This document shows positions 1 through 6,855 of a stretch of 9,773 bases of DNA, piece by piece. The stretch is from Rhodoferax sp. (GTDB lineage: Bacteria; Pseudomonadota; Gammaproteobacteria; Burkholderiales; Burkholderiaceae_C), in the NCBI GenBank assembly GCA_020048255.1, contig JAIFMR010000115.1:1-9773 (forward strand), read 5' to 3'. Position 1 is the first letter of the stretch. Each line of letters begins with the position of its first letter. The notes under the pieces were generated by a model, which was given only the letters and a program-made list of their open reading frames with translations, did no database searches and was not told the origin of the DNA. The translations under genes and the position numbers were made by a program.

Positions 1-488
1 ACGTAATTGACCAAACCACCCGGTGCAGAAACACCGGCTTGCAGGCCTGCTACGCCCTTGAGCACCTCCACACGTTCTTTGTTCTCCAGTGCCAGCAGAG
101 AATAGTTGGATGTAGCCAGTCCGTTGCGACTGAAGTTGCCACTTTGATAGAGCAAAAAGCCGCGCACCACCAGGCTTTCGATGTAACCCGTGGTGTTGTA
201 GCTGTCAGACAACGAGGCATCGAGCCGAACCACGCTCGAGAGCGTTTGCGCTGCGCTTGCTGCGATCAAATCTGAGCTCAAAACGCTGACACTCTGCGGC
301 GACTTGGCCAGCGGCACGCCCCAACCGGTCACATCGGCAGCCTCAGCATCGAGCCAAGGCGCGGCTTTACCGGCCACGGTCACATCATGGAGTCGGGCAG
401 ATTCGGTCTGGGCCCAACCCACAGAGGACACCGTCATGGCGGCAGATGCAGCCATGACCACGGGAGAAAGTCTGAAAAAAAATGCCAT
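1..488 (-). CDS. TonB-dependent outer-membrane receptor, N-terminal part (probable thiamin-related importer)
   Basis: Partial gene: it starts at ATG 488 on the minus strand and runs off the left edge after 162 codons; such receptors are usually 650-800 residues. Residues 1-26 look like a Sec signal peptide ending near VGWA/Q. The plug domain follows, with a KSPQSVSVLSSDLI segment (about residues 62-75), an LVVRGF motif typical of siderophore-type receptor plugs, and a later VEVLKGVAGLQAG...APGGLVNYV segment that matches the plug end. These proteins import scarce ligands across the outer membrane using TonB-ExbBD energy. The start is supported by AAAGGAAAC (+ strand 493-501), about 7 nt upstream. 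The TPP riboswitch in the leader suggests that the ligand is thiamin or a precursor. This is inference: the visible protein looks like the siderophore-receptor class and its ligand site lies outside the window. Confidence in the family is high, in the ligand moderate. Confidence 0.9.
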   Translation of the reverse strand, partial: MAFFFRLSPVVMAASAAMTVSSVGWAQTESARLHDVTVAGKAAPWLDAEAADVTGWGVPLAKSPQSVSVLSSDLIAASAAQTLSSVVRLDASLSDSYNTTGYIESLVVRGFLLYQSGNFSRNGLATSNYSLLALENKERVEVLKGVAGLQAGVSAPGGLVNY

Positions 489-492
489 CGAA

Positions 493-501
493 GTTTCCTT
501 T
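493..501 (-). promoter_or_regulatory. Ribosome binding site of the TonB-dependent receptor
   Basis: The minus strand reads AAAGGAAAC, with the AGGA core 7 nt before ATG 488. It fixes the receptor start and is the likely final target of riboswitch control, because no intrinsic terminator is seen in the leader. Confidence 0.6.
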
Positions 502-525
502 ATCGACGGCAGGGCAGTGCACGAA

Positions 526-548
526 CAGCCTGACGTTAAGACAGGCTG
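526..548 (-). repeat. Hairpin between riboswitch and receptor start
   Basis: Perfect 7-bp inverted repeat CAGCCTG / CAGGCTG with a 9-nt loop, between the aptamer and the ribosome binding site. Only two T residues follow it on the minus strand, so it is not a standard Rho-independent terminator. It may be part of the riboswitch expression platform or a stem that spaces the aptamer from the start. Confidence 0.5.
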
Positions 549-556
549 ATTGAACG

Positions 557-642
557 ACGCTTCCCTGCGCAAGTATTACCTTGATCAAGTTCCAGGGTGT
601 TATCTCAGCCGCGGTTTTCACAAACCGCAGCACCCCTAGCGT
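557..642 (-). ncRNA. TPP riboswitch (THI element)
   Basis: Read on the minus strand, the segment contains the hallmarks of the thiamin pyrophosphate aptamer in order: P1 5' arm ACGCT (642-638), then AGGGGTGC, a P3 hairpin GCGGTTT...AAACCGC, the invariant GGCTGAGATAA (CTGAGA at 608-603), CACCC closing P2 with GGGTG, CCTGGAACTTGATCAAGG, the GGTAATACTTGCG core with P5 CAAG/CTTG, CAGGGA closing P4, and the P1 3' arm AGCGT (561-557). TPP binding normally lowers expression of thiamin biosynthesis or uptake genes. It lies 69 nt upstream of the receptor ATG on the same strand, with no gene between them. The absence of a T-tract favours control of translation initiation. Identification rests on consensus matching by eye; a covariance-model search (Rfam THI element) would settle it. 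Confidence 0.93.
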
Positions 643-677
643 GGACAGATTTGGCGGCTGCCGAATCTGAGTCGTGG

Positions 678-683
678 ATTGTA
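678..683 (-). promoter_or_regulatory. Possible -10 hexamer for the riboswitch-receptor transcript
   Basis: The minus strand reads TACAAT (5/6 match to TATAAT), about 36 nt upstream of the aptamer, in the 85-bp gap after the desaturase stop. I see no good -35 hexamer 16-18 nt further upstream, so this is a weak call. Confidence 0.25.
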
Positions 684-727
684 GGCGACCCGACTCAGTG
701 TGGCGCTAGCCTTGCATCCGGTGGGCT

Positions 728-1918
728 TTACGCGTTGGCCGCGCGTAATTTCAAAGAAAATTCTTGCAAAGCCGCAATGCCACTGCTTTCGGCACGCTGG
801 CACCACAGCTGCAGATCTGCAGTCAGCTGTTCACGCGTGTGTGAACGGTTCAGCCACATCTGGCGCAGTTCTTCACGCATCACCACCATTTTGTCCAGCA
901 CCGGCGATGCAGCCCGCGCCAATACCAGTTGCGGTGCAATCGCGGCCGGGATTTTTTCCGCGTCACGGTGCAACCAGGCTTGGGCGGCCCGAATGACTGT
1001 AGCGTCGGCGCGGCGTGCCTTCAGGGCAACCAACTCGTCATTGAATGCCTGGCGCATGCCCTTGGCATAACCGGCCATGAGTTCAAAACGGTTTTGAATC
1101 AGCGCCTCCAGTGTTTGCTCATCCGCCACTGGCCGCACTGCCCCCAGCGCGAGGCGCGGCGGTGTTTTTTTGACCGTCGCCAGACCCAACCGACGCATCA
1201 GGCTGATGTACATCCAGCCAATATCAAATTCATAGGGCTTGACCGACAACTTGGCTGAGGTGGGATAGGTGTGGTGGTTGTTATGCAGTTCCTCACCGGC
1301 AATCAAAATCCCCCAGGGCGAGATATTGGTGCTGGCATCGGGCGCTTCAAAGTTGCGATAACCCCAGTAGTGCGCAGCACCATTCACAATGCCGGCGGCC
1401 ATCACAGGCGTCCAGACCATTTGCACAGCCCACACGGCCAAACCGGCAGCACCGAACAGCGCCAAGTCGATCAGCAGCATCGCCACCACCCCGGCAAATG
1501 AAAACCGTGTGTAGAGATGGCGCTCCATCCAATCGTCCGGCGTGCCATGACCATAACGCTTCAGGGTGTCCTGGTTTTGCGCTTCCTTGCGGTACAGCTC
1601 GTACCCTTGCAACAAGACTGTCTTGATGCCGTACACATGCGGGCTGTGCGGGTCGTCGGGCTGCTCGCATTTGGCGTGGTGCTTGCGGTGGATCGAGGCC
1701 CATTCCTTGGTGACCTGGCCAGTGGTCAACCACAGCCAGAAGCGAAAGAAATGCGAGGCAATCGGGTGCAGGTCGAGCGCCCGATGCGCCTGGTGCCGGT
1801 GCAAAAACACCGTGACGCTGATCATGGTGATGTGTGTCACCACCAAGGTAAACAACACGATTTGCCAAGCGCTCAGGCCCCAAAAACCATTCGAAGCCCA
1901 GTCAAGCAATGCATTCAT
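728..1918 (-). CDS. Acyl-CoA/acyl-lipid delta-9-type fatty acid desaturase
   Basis: Integral membrane di-iron desaturase, 396 residues, that would put a double bond into saturated acyl chains and so raise membrane fluidity. The three histidine boxes of the stearoyl-CoA-desaturase/DesA class are intact: HRHQAH (residues 40-45), HRKHH (77-81) and HNNHH (212-216), plus the extra conserved histidine in NGAAHYWGYRNF (183). Hydrophobic segments lie near residues 18-38, 55-66, 143-166 and 168-183. After about residue 250 the chain is soluble and rich in Ala, Arg and Leu, probably helical; this makes it longer than minimal desaturases but similar to proteobacterial DesA proteins. ATG 1918 has only a weak purine-rich stretch (GAGAGAG) upstream. 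The gene follows the methyltransferase gene by 25 bp on the same strand, so they may be cotranscribed, with no obvious functional link. The exact substrate (CoA ester or phospholipid) cannot be decided. Confidence 0.93.
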   Translation of the reverse strand: MNALLDWASNGFWGLSAWQIVLFTLVVTHITMISVTVFLHRHQAHRALDLHPIASHFFRFWLWLTTGQVTKEWASIHRKHHAKCEQPDDPHSPHVYGIKTVLLQGYELYRKEAQNQDTLKRYGHGTPDDWMERHLYTRFSFAGVVAMLLIDLALFGAAGLAVWAVQMVWTPVMAAGIVNGAAHYWGYRNFEAPDASTNISPWGILIAGEELHNNHHTYPTSAKLSVKPYEFDIGWMYISLMRRLGLATVKKTPPRLALGAVRPVADEQTLEALIQNRFELMAGYAKGMRQAFNDELVALKARRADATVIRAAQAWLHRDAEKIPAAIAPQLVLARAASPVLDKMVVMREELRQMWLNRSHTREQLTADLQLWCQRAESSGIAALQEFSLKLRAANA

Positions 1919-1943
1919 TCAATCAGTCTCTCTCAAATAGGAA

Positions 1944-3233
1944 TTATTTTCTCTGCCAGACCGCGGCAAAAAAACCGTCTGTCTGGTGCCGATGCGGCCA
2001 CAGCCGCAAAAAACGCTGGCCATTATCACCGCCGCTGCACAGGTCGGCCGCGTGTTCAACCTTGAGATCGGCCAGCACCGCGCCCACATCCAGGGGAACA
2101 AAGTCGGGGTTGGCTTCAGAAAACGCTTGCGCAATGGCTTCGTTTTCTTGGGGCAAAACGCTGCAGGTGGCATACACCAGTCGACCACCTGATTTCAAGA
2201 GCTTGGAGGCACTCTGCAAAATGGCAGTCTGCTTCGCCGCCATCTCGTCGACAGCTTGTGGTGTTTGGCGCCATTTCAAGTCCGGGTTGCGCCGAAGCGT
2301 GCCCATGCCGGTGCACGGCGCGTCCACTAACACCCGGTCAATCTTGCCCGAAAGGCGCTTGACGCGGTCGTCACGCTCATGCGCAATGGCCGCTGGGTGC
2401 ACATTGGACAAGCCACTGCGCGCCAGGCGCGACTTGAAAGCGTCCAACCGCCCTGCCGAGGTGTCAAACGCATACAGCCGACCTGTGCTGCGCATGGCCG
2501 CGCCAATGGCCAATGTCTTGCCACCTGCACCGGCGCAAAAATCCACCACCATTTCGCCGCGCTTGGCATCGAGCAACATGGCCAACAACTGCGAGCCCTC
2601 GTCCTGCACCTCAAAGTCACCCCGCACAAAGGCCGGCGCCTTGTTCAGAGCGGGTTTGCCCGCAATGCGCAAGCCCCAGGGGCAAAAAGGTGTGGGCAGC
2701 GCCTTGATGCCGGCAGCGGCCAGTTCTTTTTGTACATCGGCACGCTTGGCCTTGAAGGTGTTGACGCGCAAATCCAGCCCAGCGCCCTTGTTGAAACTCT
2801 CCACCAAGGGCCAAAAACCGTCGCCAAGCTGGTCTTTGAGGGGTTGCACCAGCCATTCAGGCAGGTTGTGTCGATGCCGCTCCATCAGGTCGTCGGGCTT
2901 GATTTTTTCGCACTGATCAAGCCAGTTGGTTTCCTGTTCGGTCAGGGCGCTACGCAAAAAATCACCCGGGCCGTAAAAGCCCAGAATGGCCAATCGACGC
3001 TCTTTGGGGCCGCTGCCGGAGGGTGCAAAATGGTCAAACAGGTTCTTTTTACGCAGCACGGTGTAGACCGTTTCGGCCAGCGTGGCCCGCTCGCGCGGCC
3101 CCAAACCACGGTGCTCGCGAAAGAAACGCGACACAATGGCGTCGGCCGGATGATCAAACTTAAGGGTGAGACGAACCAGTTCAGAACAGGCGTCAAGAAG
3201 GGCTTTTGGATGCATAGCCGCGCATTGTCCCAT
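1944..3233 (-). CDS. RsmB/NOP-family RNA (cytosine-5) methyltransferase
   Basis: 429-residue SAM-dependent RNA m5C methyltransferase, probably acting on rRNA. The N-terminal helical part (about 1-140) resembles the NusB-like RNA-binding region of RsmB. The catalytic domain shows motif I DFCAGAGGKT (231-240), motif IV DAPCTGMGTLRRNPDLKWR (304-322, Cys307) and motif VI LVYATCSVLPQENE (352-365, Cys357). The two cysteines are the release and nucleophile residues of this family. The C-terminus has the usual QTDGFFAAVW ending. Motif I reads CAGAGGKT where classical RsmB has CAAPGGKT, so it may be a paralogue rather than RsmB itself, and I give no symbol. ATG 3233 is kept, but no clear ribosome binding site is visible; ATG 3215 (residue 7) is an alternative start. 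It diverges from the efflux operon. Confidence 0.9.
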   Translation of the reverse strand: MGQCAAMHPKALLDACSELVRLTLKFDHPADAIVSRFFREHRGLGPRERATLAETVYTVLRKKNLFDHFAPSGSGPKERRLAILGFYGPGDFLRSALTEQETNWLDQCEKIKPDDLMERHRHNLPEWLVQPLKDQLGDGFWPLVESFNKGAGLDLRVNTFKAKRADVQKELAAAGIKALPTPFCPWGLRIAGKPALNKAPAFVRGDFEVQDEGSQLLAMLLDAKRGEMVVDFCAGAGGKTLAIGAAMRSTGRLYAFDTSAGRLDAFKSRLARSGLSNVHPAAIAHERDDRVKRLSGKIDRVLVDAPCTGMGTLRRNPDLKWRQTPQAVDEMAAKQTAILQSASKLLKSGGRLVYATCSVLPQENEAIAQAFSEANPDFVPLDVGAVLADLKVEHAADLCSGGDNGQRFLRLWPHRHQTDGFFAAVWQRK

Positions 3234-3264
3234 GAGGGAACTTTACCCAGATTTACACCTCAGA

Positions 3265-3342
3265 AAACATGGCCTGCATTGCAGTCGCCGCACAATCACA
3301 CATCGCTTTAATTTTTCTACCTCAACTGACTCAGCCATGTTT
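3265..3342. repeat. 9-bp inverted repeat flanking the gap before the efflux operon
   Basis: AAACATGGC at 3265-3273 and its exact complement GCCATGTTT at 3334-3342 face each other over 60 bp in the divergent region. The right arm contains ATG 3337, the proposed start of the outer-membrane factor. A second small palindrome, CTGCATTGCAG, lies at 3274-3284. These could be operator-like sites or a start-masking stem, but one 9-bp repeat is not strong evidence. Confidence 0.35.
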
Positions 3343-4734
3343 GTGAAACATCTTTTGCGAGACCCTTGGCGCAAGGCTGCCTTGAATGCCGGCCAATCCT
3401 TGGCGACCATGAGCCTCTTGCTACTGCTTGGTTTGCAGATTTCGGGCTGCGCCAATTTCCGCAATGCCACGGCGTCGAACACCGATGCAAGCAGTGGCGC
3501 GCCGCAACTGCAGGCTTGGTGGCAACCCCTGAATGACCCGCTGCTGCAACAACTCATCAACCAAGCCCTGCAAGCGAACCACGGTGTGGCGGCGTCCCGC
3601 GCTGCAGTGCAACAGGCGCGTGCGCTGCGTGACGTTGAAGTTGCCAATCAGCGACCCCAGCTGACGTTGTCGACCTCCGTGCAACGCAACGTGGTCGAAG
3701 AATCTGCCAGCATCAACGCGCGCGCCGGACTCGATGCGCGCTGGGAAATCGATGTGTTTGGCGCCAACCAAAGTGCCTTGGCCAACCGCGATGCCGAAGT
3801 GGTGGTGGCGCAAACCAATCTGCGTGATGTGCAACTGAGCATGACGGCTGAGGTCGCCCTGGCCTACATCCAGCTGCGTGGACAACAGGCGCAACTGGAG
3901 ATTGCCCAACGCAATTGGGCCAGCCAGCAAGAAACCCTGCAACTCACCCAATGGCGCGCCCAGGCGGGGCTGCTCACCTCGCTCGAAGTCGAACAAGCCG
4001 TGACGGCTGTGGCGCAAACCGCTGCCCAGCTGCCTGCCTTGCGTGGCAGCCTGGCCAAAACACGCCACAGCCTGGCCGTGCTGACAGGGCAACAGCCCAC
4101 GGAGTTGGATGCGGTGCTGGCACCGGTCCAACAGGTACCGCATGCGCCGCAACGGGTGGCCGACATGATTGACGCAAACCACCTGCGCCAGCGCGCTGAC
4201 GTGCGCGCCGCCGAGGCCCGCGTTGCCGCCGCCCTGGCCAGTGTCGACGCAGCCCAAGCCGCACGTTACCCCAGCTTCAGCCTGGGTGGGTCGGTGGGCC
4301 TGACCGCGTTGACGCTGGCAGGCTTGAGCAACGGGGCCACCGTGGCCACCACGGTCCTGGCCAGCATGTCCGTTCCCTTGCTCGACGGTGGTGCAGCCAA
4401 CGCCAAAGTGCAGGTTCAACAATCGGTGGCAGATCAGGCCCGCGCCAACTACCAAAATACGCTGCTGAACGCTGTCAAGGACGTGGCCGATGCCATGGCG
4501 GGTTGGCGCAGTGACCAGGAGCGCTTGGTGTATCTGCAGCAGGCCGCTACCGCTGCCGACAATGCCGCTCTGCTGGCCAAAGACCGATACGCCAGCGGCT
4601 TGATTGACTTTCAAACCGTGCTGCAAACCCAGCGCACCTTGCTGAGTGCACAAGACGGCTTGGCCAGCGGCCAGGCGGCCTTGAGCACCGACTTTGTCCG
4701 TCTGGTCAAAGCGGTGGGTGGTGGCTGGCACTGA
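3337..4734 (+). CDS. Outer-membrane factor lipoprotein of a tripartite efflux pump (NodT/TolC family)
   Basis: 465-residue outer-membrane channel subunit that would connect the periplasmic adaptor to the outside. The start at ATG 3337 (MFVKHLLRDPWRK) is chosen because it gives a positively charged N-region, a hydrophobic stretch LLLLLGLQI and the lipobox ISGC with lipidated Cys38; Ala at +2 fits outer-membrane sorting. The open frame extends upstream to 3166, but that part lies over the divergent methyltransferase. The mature protein has the two alpha-helical/beta repeats of the OEP family: WWQPLNDPLLQQLINQAL near the start, the RPQLTLSTSV segment, the ARWEIDVFGANQSA motif, and in the second half ARYPSFSLGGSVGL, MSVPLLDGGAAN and the terminal YASGLIDFQTVLQTQRTLL motif. 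First gene of a four-gene operon; the adaptor starts about 40 bp after its stop. No good Shine-Dalgarno sequence is seen. Confidence 0.92.
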   Translation: MFVKHLLRDPWRKAALNAGQSLATMSLLLLLGLQISGCANFRNATASNTDASSGAPQLQAWWQPLNDPLLQQLINQALQANHGVAASRAAVQQARALRDVEVANQRPQLTLSTSVQRNVVEESASINARAGLDARWEIDVFGANQSALANRDAEVVVAQTNLRDVQLSMTAEVALAYIQLRGQQAQLEIAQRNWASQQETLQLTQWRAQAGLLTSLEVEQAVTAVAQTAAQLPALRGSLAKTRHSLAVLTGQQPTELDAVLAPVQQVPHAPQRVADMIDANHLRQRADVRAAEARVAAALASVDAAQAARYPSFSLGGSVGLTALTLAGLSNGATVATTVLASMSVPLLDGGAANAKVQVQQSVADQARANYQNTLLNAVKDVADAMAGWRSDQERLVYLQQAATAADNAALLAKDRYASGLIDFQTVLQTQRTLLSAQDGLASGQAALSTDFVRLVKAVGGGWH

Positions 4735-4774
4735 GCGCCCAGCACCGTCAGCAGCCGCCCTTTTGTTGAACAAC

Positions 4775-6106
4775 ATGCCCTCTTTTACCGTTGCACCGCC
4801 TGCCCCCATGGATACAACCGCCGCCCCAAGCACCTCAAACGACCTGCAAGCCCTGCTGGCCAGCAAGCCCCCGCGCCCCTGGTGGCGTCGAAAATGGCTT
4901 TGGATCACTATCATTTTGATAGCATTGAGCGCTGGTGGTTACTACGCCTGGAAGCAAAATCAACAACGTGCAGCAGCACCCAGCTATGTGACAGAGCCGG
5001 CGGCCAAAGGCAACCTGACGCTGACCGTCACCGCCAACGGCACGCTGCAACCCACCCGCACGGTCAACATCGGCAGCGAACTCTCGGGTACGGTACTGCG
5101 CGTGCTGGTGGATGTGAACGATCGGGTCAAAAAAGGTCAGGTGTTGGTCGAACTGGACACCGCCAAGCTCAATGACCAGGTAACCCGGTCGCGCGCTGCA
5201 CTGGCCGGCGCGCAAGCCCAATTAGCTCAGGCCCTGGCCACGGTCAAGGAAACCCAAGCCAACCTGGCGCGGCTGGAGGAAGTCGCGAGACTCTCGGGCG
5301 GCAAAGTGCCCTCAGCCACCGAGCTGGACAGTGCCCGTGCGGGCCTGGCCCGTGCCGAGGCGACTCATGCCAGTGCCAAAGCCAACCTGGACTCGGCCCG
5401 TGCGTCACTGTCCACCGATGAGACCAATTTGTCCAAAGCCTCCATTCGTTCACCCACCAACGGCGTGGTGCTGACCCGCTCGGTCGATCCGGGCAACGCC
5501 GTGGCCGCATCACTGCAGGCTGTCACGCTGTTCACCATCGCCGAAGACCTGGCCCAGTTGCAATTGCGTGTGAATGTGGATGAAGCCGATGTGGGTCGGG
5601 TCAAGGTCGGGCAAAAAGCCAGCTTTACTGTCAGTGCCTTTCCCACGCGGCGCTTTCCCGCCAATATAACCCGGGTCGCATACGGCTCCACCATCACCGA
5701 CAACGTGGTCACCTATGTCACCCAGCTGGATGTGGCCAATGCCGATCTGAGCCTGCGCCCCGGCATGACCGCCACCAGCACCATCGTCGCGGTTGAACGC
5801 CAGGACGTGCTGTTGGTGTCCAATACCGCATTGCGATTTACACCAGCGTCCAATGACGCGGCACCCGCCAAACAAGGTGGCAACATCATGGGCAGCATGA
5901 TGCCGCGCATGCCACGCACCGGCGCCAAAAAGAGCGTCACGGGTGGCCAGGCCAAACAGGTCTGGGTGCTGCGTGATGGCGCACCGGTGGCCGTTAACGT
6001 GACCCCGGGCATTAGCGATGGCCGCATGACCGAAATCACGGCGGGTGATCTCAAAGAGGGCATGGCAGTCATCACCGACCAGCGTTCAGGCAGCGCCAAG
6101 CCATGA
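4775..6106 (+). CDS. HlyD/MacA-type periplasmic adaptor (membrane fusion protein)
   Basis: 443-residue adaptor that would bridge the inner-membrane ABC transporter and the outer-membrane factor. From ATG 4775 there is a Pro/Ala/Thr-rich cytoplasmic tail, a WWRRK stop, one transmembrane helix (about 41-58), the first lipoyl half with SELSGTVLRVLVDVNDRV and KKGQVLVELD (101-128), a long Ala-rich coiled-coil hairpin (about 131-222), the second lipoyl half SIRSPTNGVVLTRSVDPGNAV (223-243), a beta-barrel (about 260-340, with LRPGMTATSTI) and a membrane-proximal domain. A Met-rich insert with Met372, 375, 376 and 379 lies between the barrel and the last domain. Domain order matches MacA. The frame is open from TTG 4694 inside the preceding gene; ATG 4775 is preferred and ATG 4808 also possible, both without a clear ribosome binding site. 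Its TGA overlaps the ATPase ATG by 4 nt. Confidence 0.92.
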   Translation: MPSFTVAPPAPMDTTAAPSTSNDLQALLASKPPRPWWRRKWLWITIILIALSAGGYYAWKQNQQRAAAPSYVTEPAAKGNLTLTVTANGTLQPTRTVNIGSELSGTVLRVLVDVNDRVKKGQVLVELDTAKLNDQVTRSRAALAGAQAQLAQALATVKETQANLARLEEVARLSGGKVPSATELDSARAGLARAEATHASAKANLDSARASLSTDETNLSKASIRSPTNGVVLTRSVDPGNAVAASLQAVTLFTIAEDLAQLQLRVNVDEADVGRVKVGQKASFTVSAFPTRRFPANITRVAYGSTITDNVVTYVTQLDVANADLSLRPGMTATSTIVAVERQDVLLVSNTALRFTPASNDAAPAKQGGNIMGSMMPRMPRTGAKKSVTGGQAKQVWVLRDGAPVAVNVTPGISDGRMTEITAGDLKEGMAVITDQRSGSAKP

Positions 6107-6855
6107 GCCCGGCTGCGCCACTACCGCTGATTCAGCTCAGCCAGGTCACCAAGGTGTACGGCCAGGGCGCTACCGCCCTGCAAGCCCTCAAAGGGGTGGA
6201 CTTGTGCATTGAAGCGGGTGAGTTTGTCGCCATCATGGGGCCGAGCGGCTCGGGCAAGTCGACCGCCATGAACATGCTGGGCTGCCTGGACACGCCCACC
6301 ACCGGGTCGTATTTGTTCAATGGAGCCCATGTCGAGCAGCTCAGTCGTGACCAGCGTGCCCTGCTACGCCGGCGTTACCTGGGTTTTGTGTTTCAGGGTT
6401 TCAACCTGCTGGCCCGCACCTCGGCCCAGGAAAACGTCGAACTGCCCTTGCTGTACCGGGGCGAAGGCGCCAAACAGCGGCATGCTGCGGCGCAAAAAGC
6501 CTTGGCCTCGGTCGGCCTGGCGGGCTGGGAGCACCACACGCCAGCGGAACTGTCAGGCGGCCAGCAACAGCGCGTGGCCATCGCCCGTGCCATCGTCACC
6601 GAACCCACGGTGCTGCTGGCTGACGAGCCCACGGGCAATCTGGACACCCAGCGCAGTCTGGAAATCATGGACCTGCTGTGGCGGCTGAACGTGGACCACG
6701 GCATCACCGTGCTGATGGTGACGCATGAGCTTGACATGGCCCAATACGCCAAGCGCATCGTGCGGTTTGTCGACGGTGTGGTGGCCAGCGACACACCCAA
6801 TCCGCACCCGGCCGGCCTGAGCAGTGCGGCCGTCACGGCCACGGAGGTGTGCTGA
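6103..6855 (+). CDS. ABC transporter ATP-binding subunit, MacB/LolD class
   Basis: 250-residue nucleotide-binding subunit that would power the pump by ATP hydrolysis at the inner-membrane face. All core motifs are present: Walker A GPSGSGKST (46-54), Q-loop FVFQGFNLL (Gln98), signature LSGGQQQRVAIARA (150-163), Walker B VLLADEP with Glu175 (170-176), D-loop GNLD (178-181) and the switch histidine in VTHEL (His208). The sequence GCLDTPTTGSYLFNG after Walker A and the SGGQQQR signature are characteristic of the MacB/LolD/FtsE group. The start ATG 6103 overlaps the adaptor stop as ATGA, which suggests translational coupling, since upstream there is only a weak CAGG. The last base of its stop is the first base of the permease ATG. 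It is a separate protein here, unlike the fused E. coli MacB. Confidence 0.95.
   Translation: MSPAAPLPLIQLSQVTKVYGQGATALQALKGVDLCIEAGEFVAIMGPSGSGKSTAMNMLGCLDTPTTGSYLFNGAHVEQLSRDQRALLRRRYLGFVFQGFNLLARTSAQENVELPLLYRGEGAKQRHAAAQKALASVGLAGWEHHTPAELSGGQQQRVAIARAIVTEPTVLLADEPTGNLDTQRSLEIMDLLWRLNVDHGITVLMVTHELDMAQYAKRIVRFVDGVVASDTPNPHPAGLSSAAVTATEVC
6843..6848 (+). promoter_or_regulatory. Strong ribosome binding site of the permease, inside the ATPase gene
   Basis: GGAGGT ends 6 nt before ATG 6855. It decides for ATG 6855 over the in-frame GTG 6849, which would directly abut this motif. Confidence 0.7.

Noticed and set aside
526..548. Hairpin in the riboswitch leader as an intrinsic terminator
   Set aside because: Only two T residues follow the stem on the minus strand; listed as a structural repeat instead.
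304..549. Short plus-strand and minus-strand open frames in the receptor leader and start region
   Set aside because: They overlap the receptor's own frame or the riboswitch and show no family features.
1909..2916. A 335-codon plus-strand open frame across the methyltransferase gene
   Set aside because: Low-complexity Ser/Arg/Ala translation, antisense to a gene with full catalytic motifs.
3166..3336. Upstream extension of the outer-membrane factor to ATG 3166
   Set aside because: The extra 57 residues overlap the divergent methyltransferase gene and would bury the signal peptide and lipobox, which work only with a start near 3337.
4694..4774. TTG 4694 start for the adaptor
   Set aside because: It lies inside the preceding coding sequence and adds unlike residues before the cytoplasmic tail; ATG 4775 is simpler.
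3421..4914. A 497-codon open frame on the minus strand opposite the outer-membrane factor and adaptor start
   Set aside because: Its composition (Gly, Gln, His and Arg rich, no domain motif) is that of the complement of a GC-rich gene, and the plus-strand frame has clear family motifs throughout.
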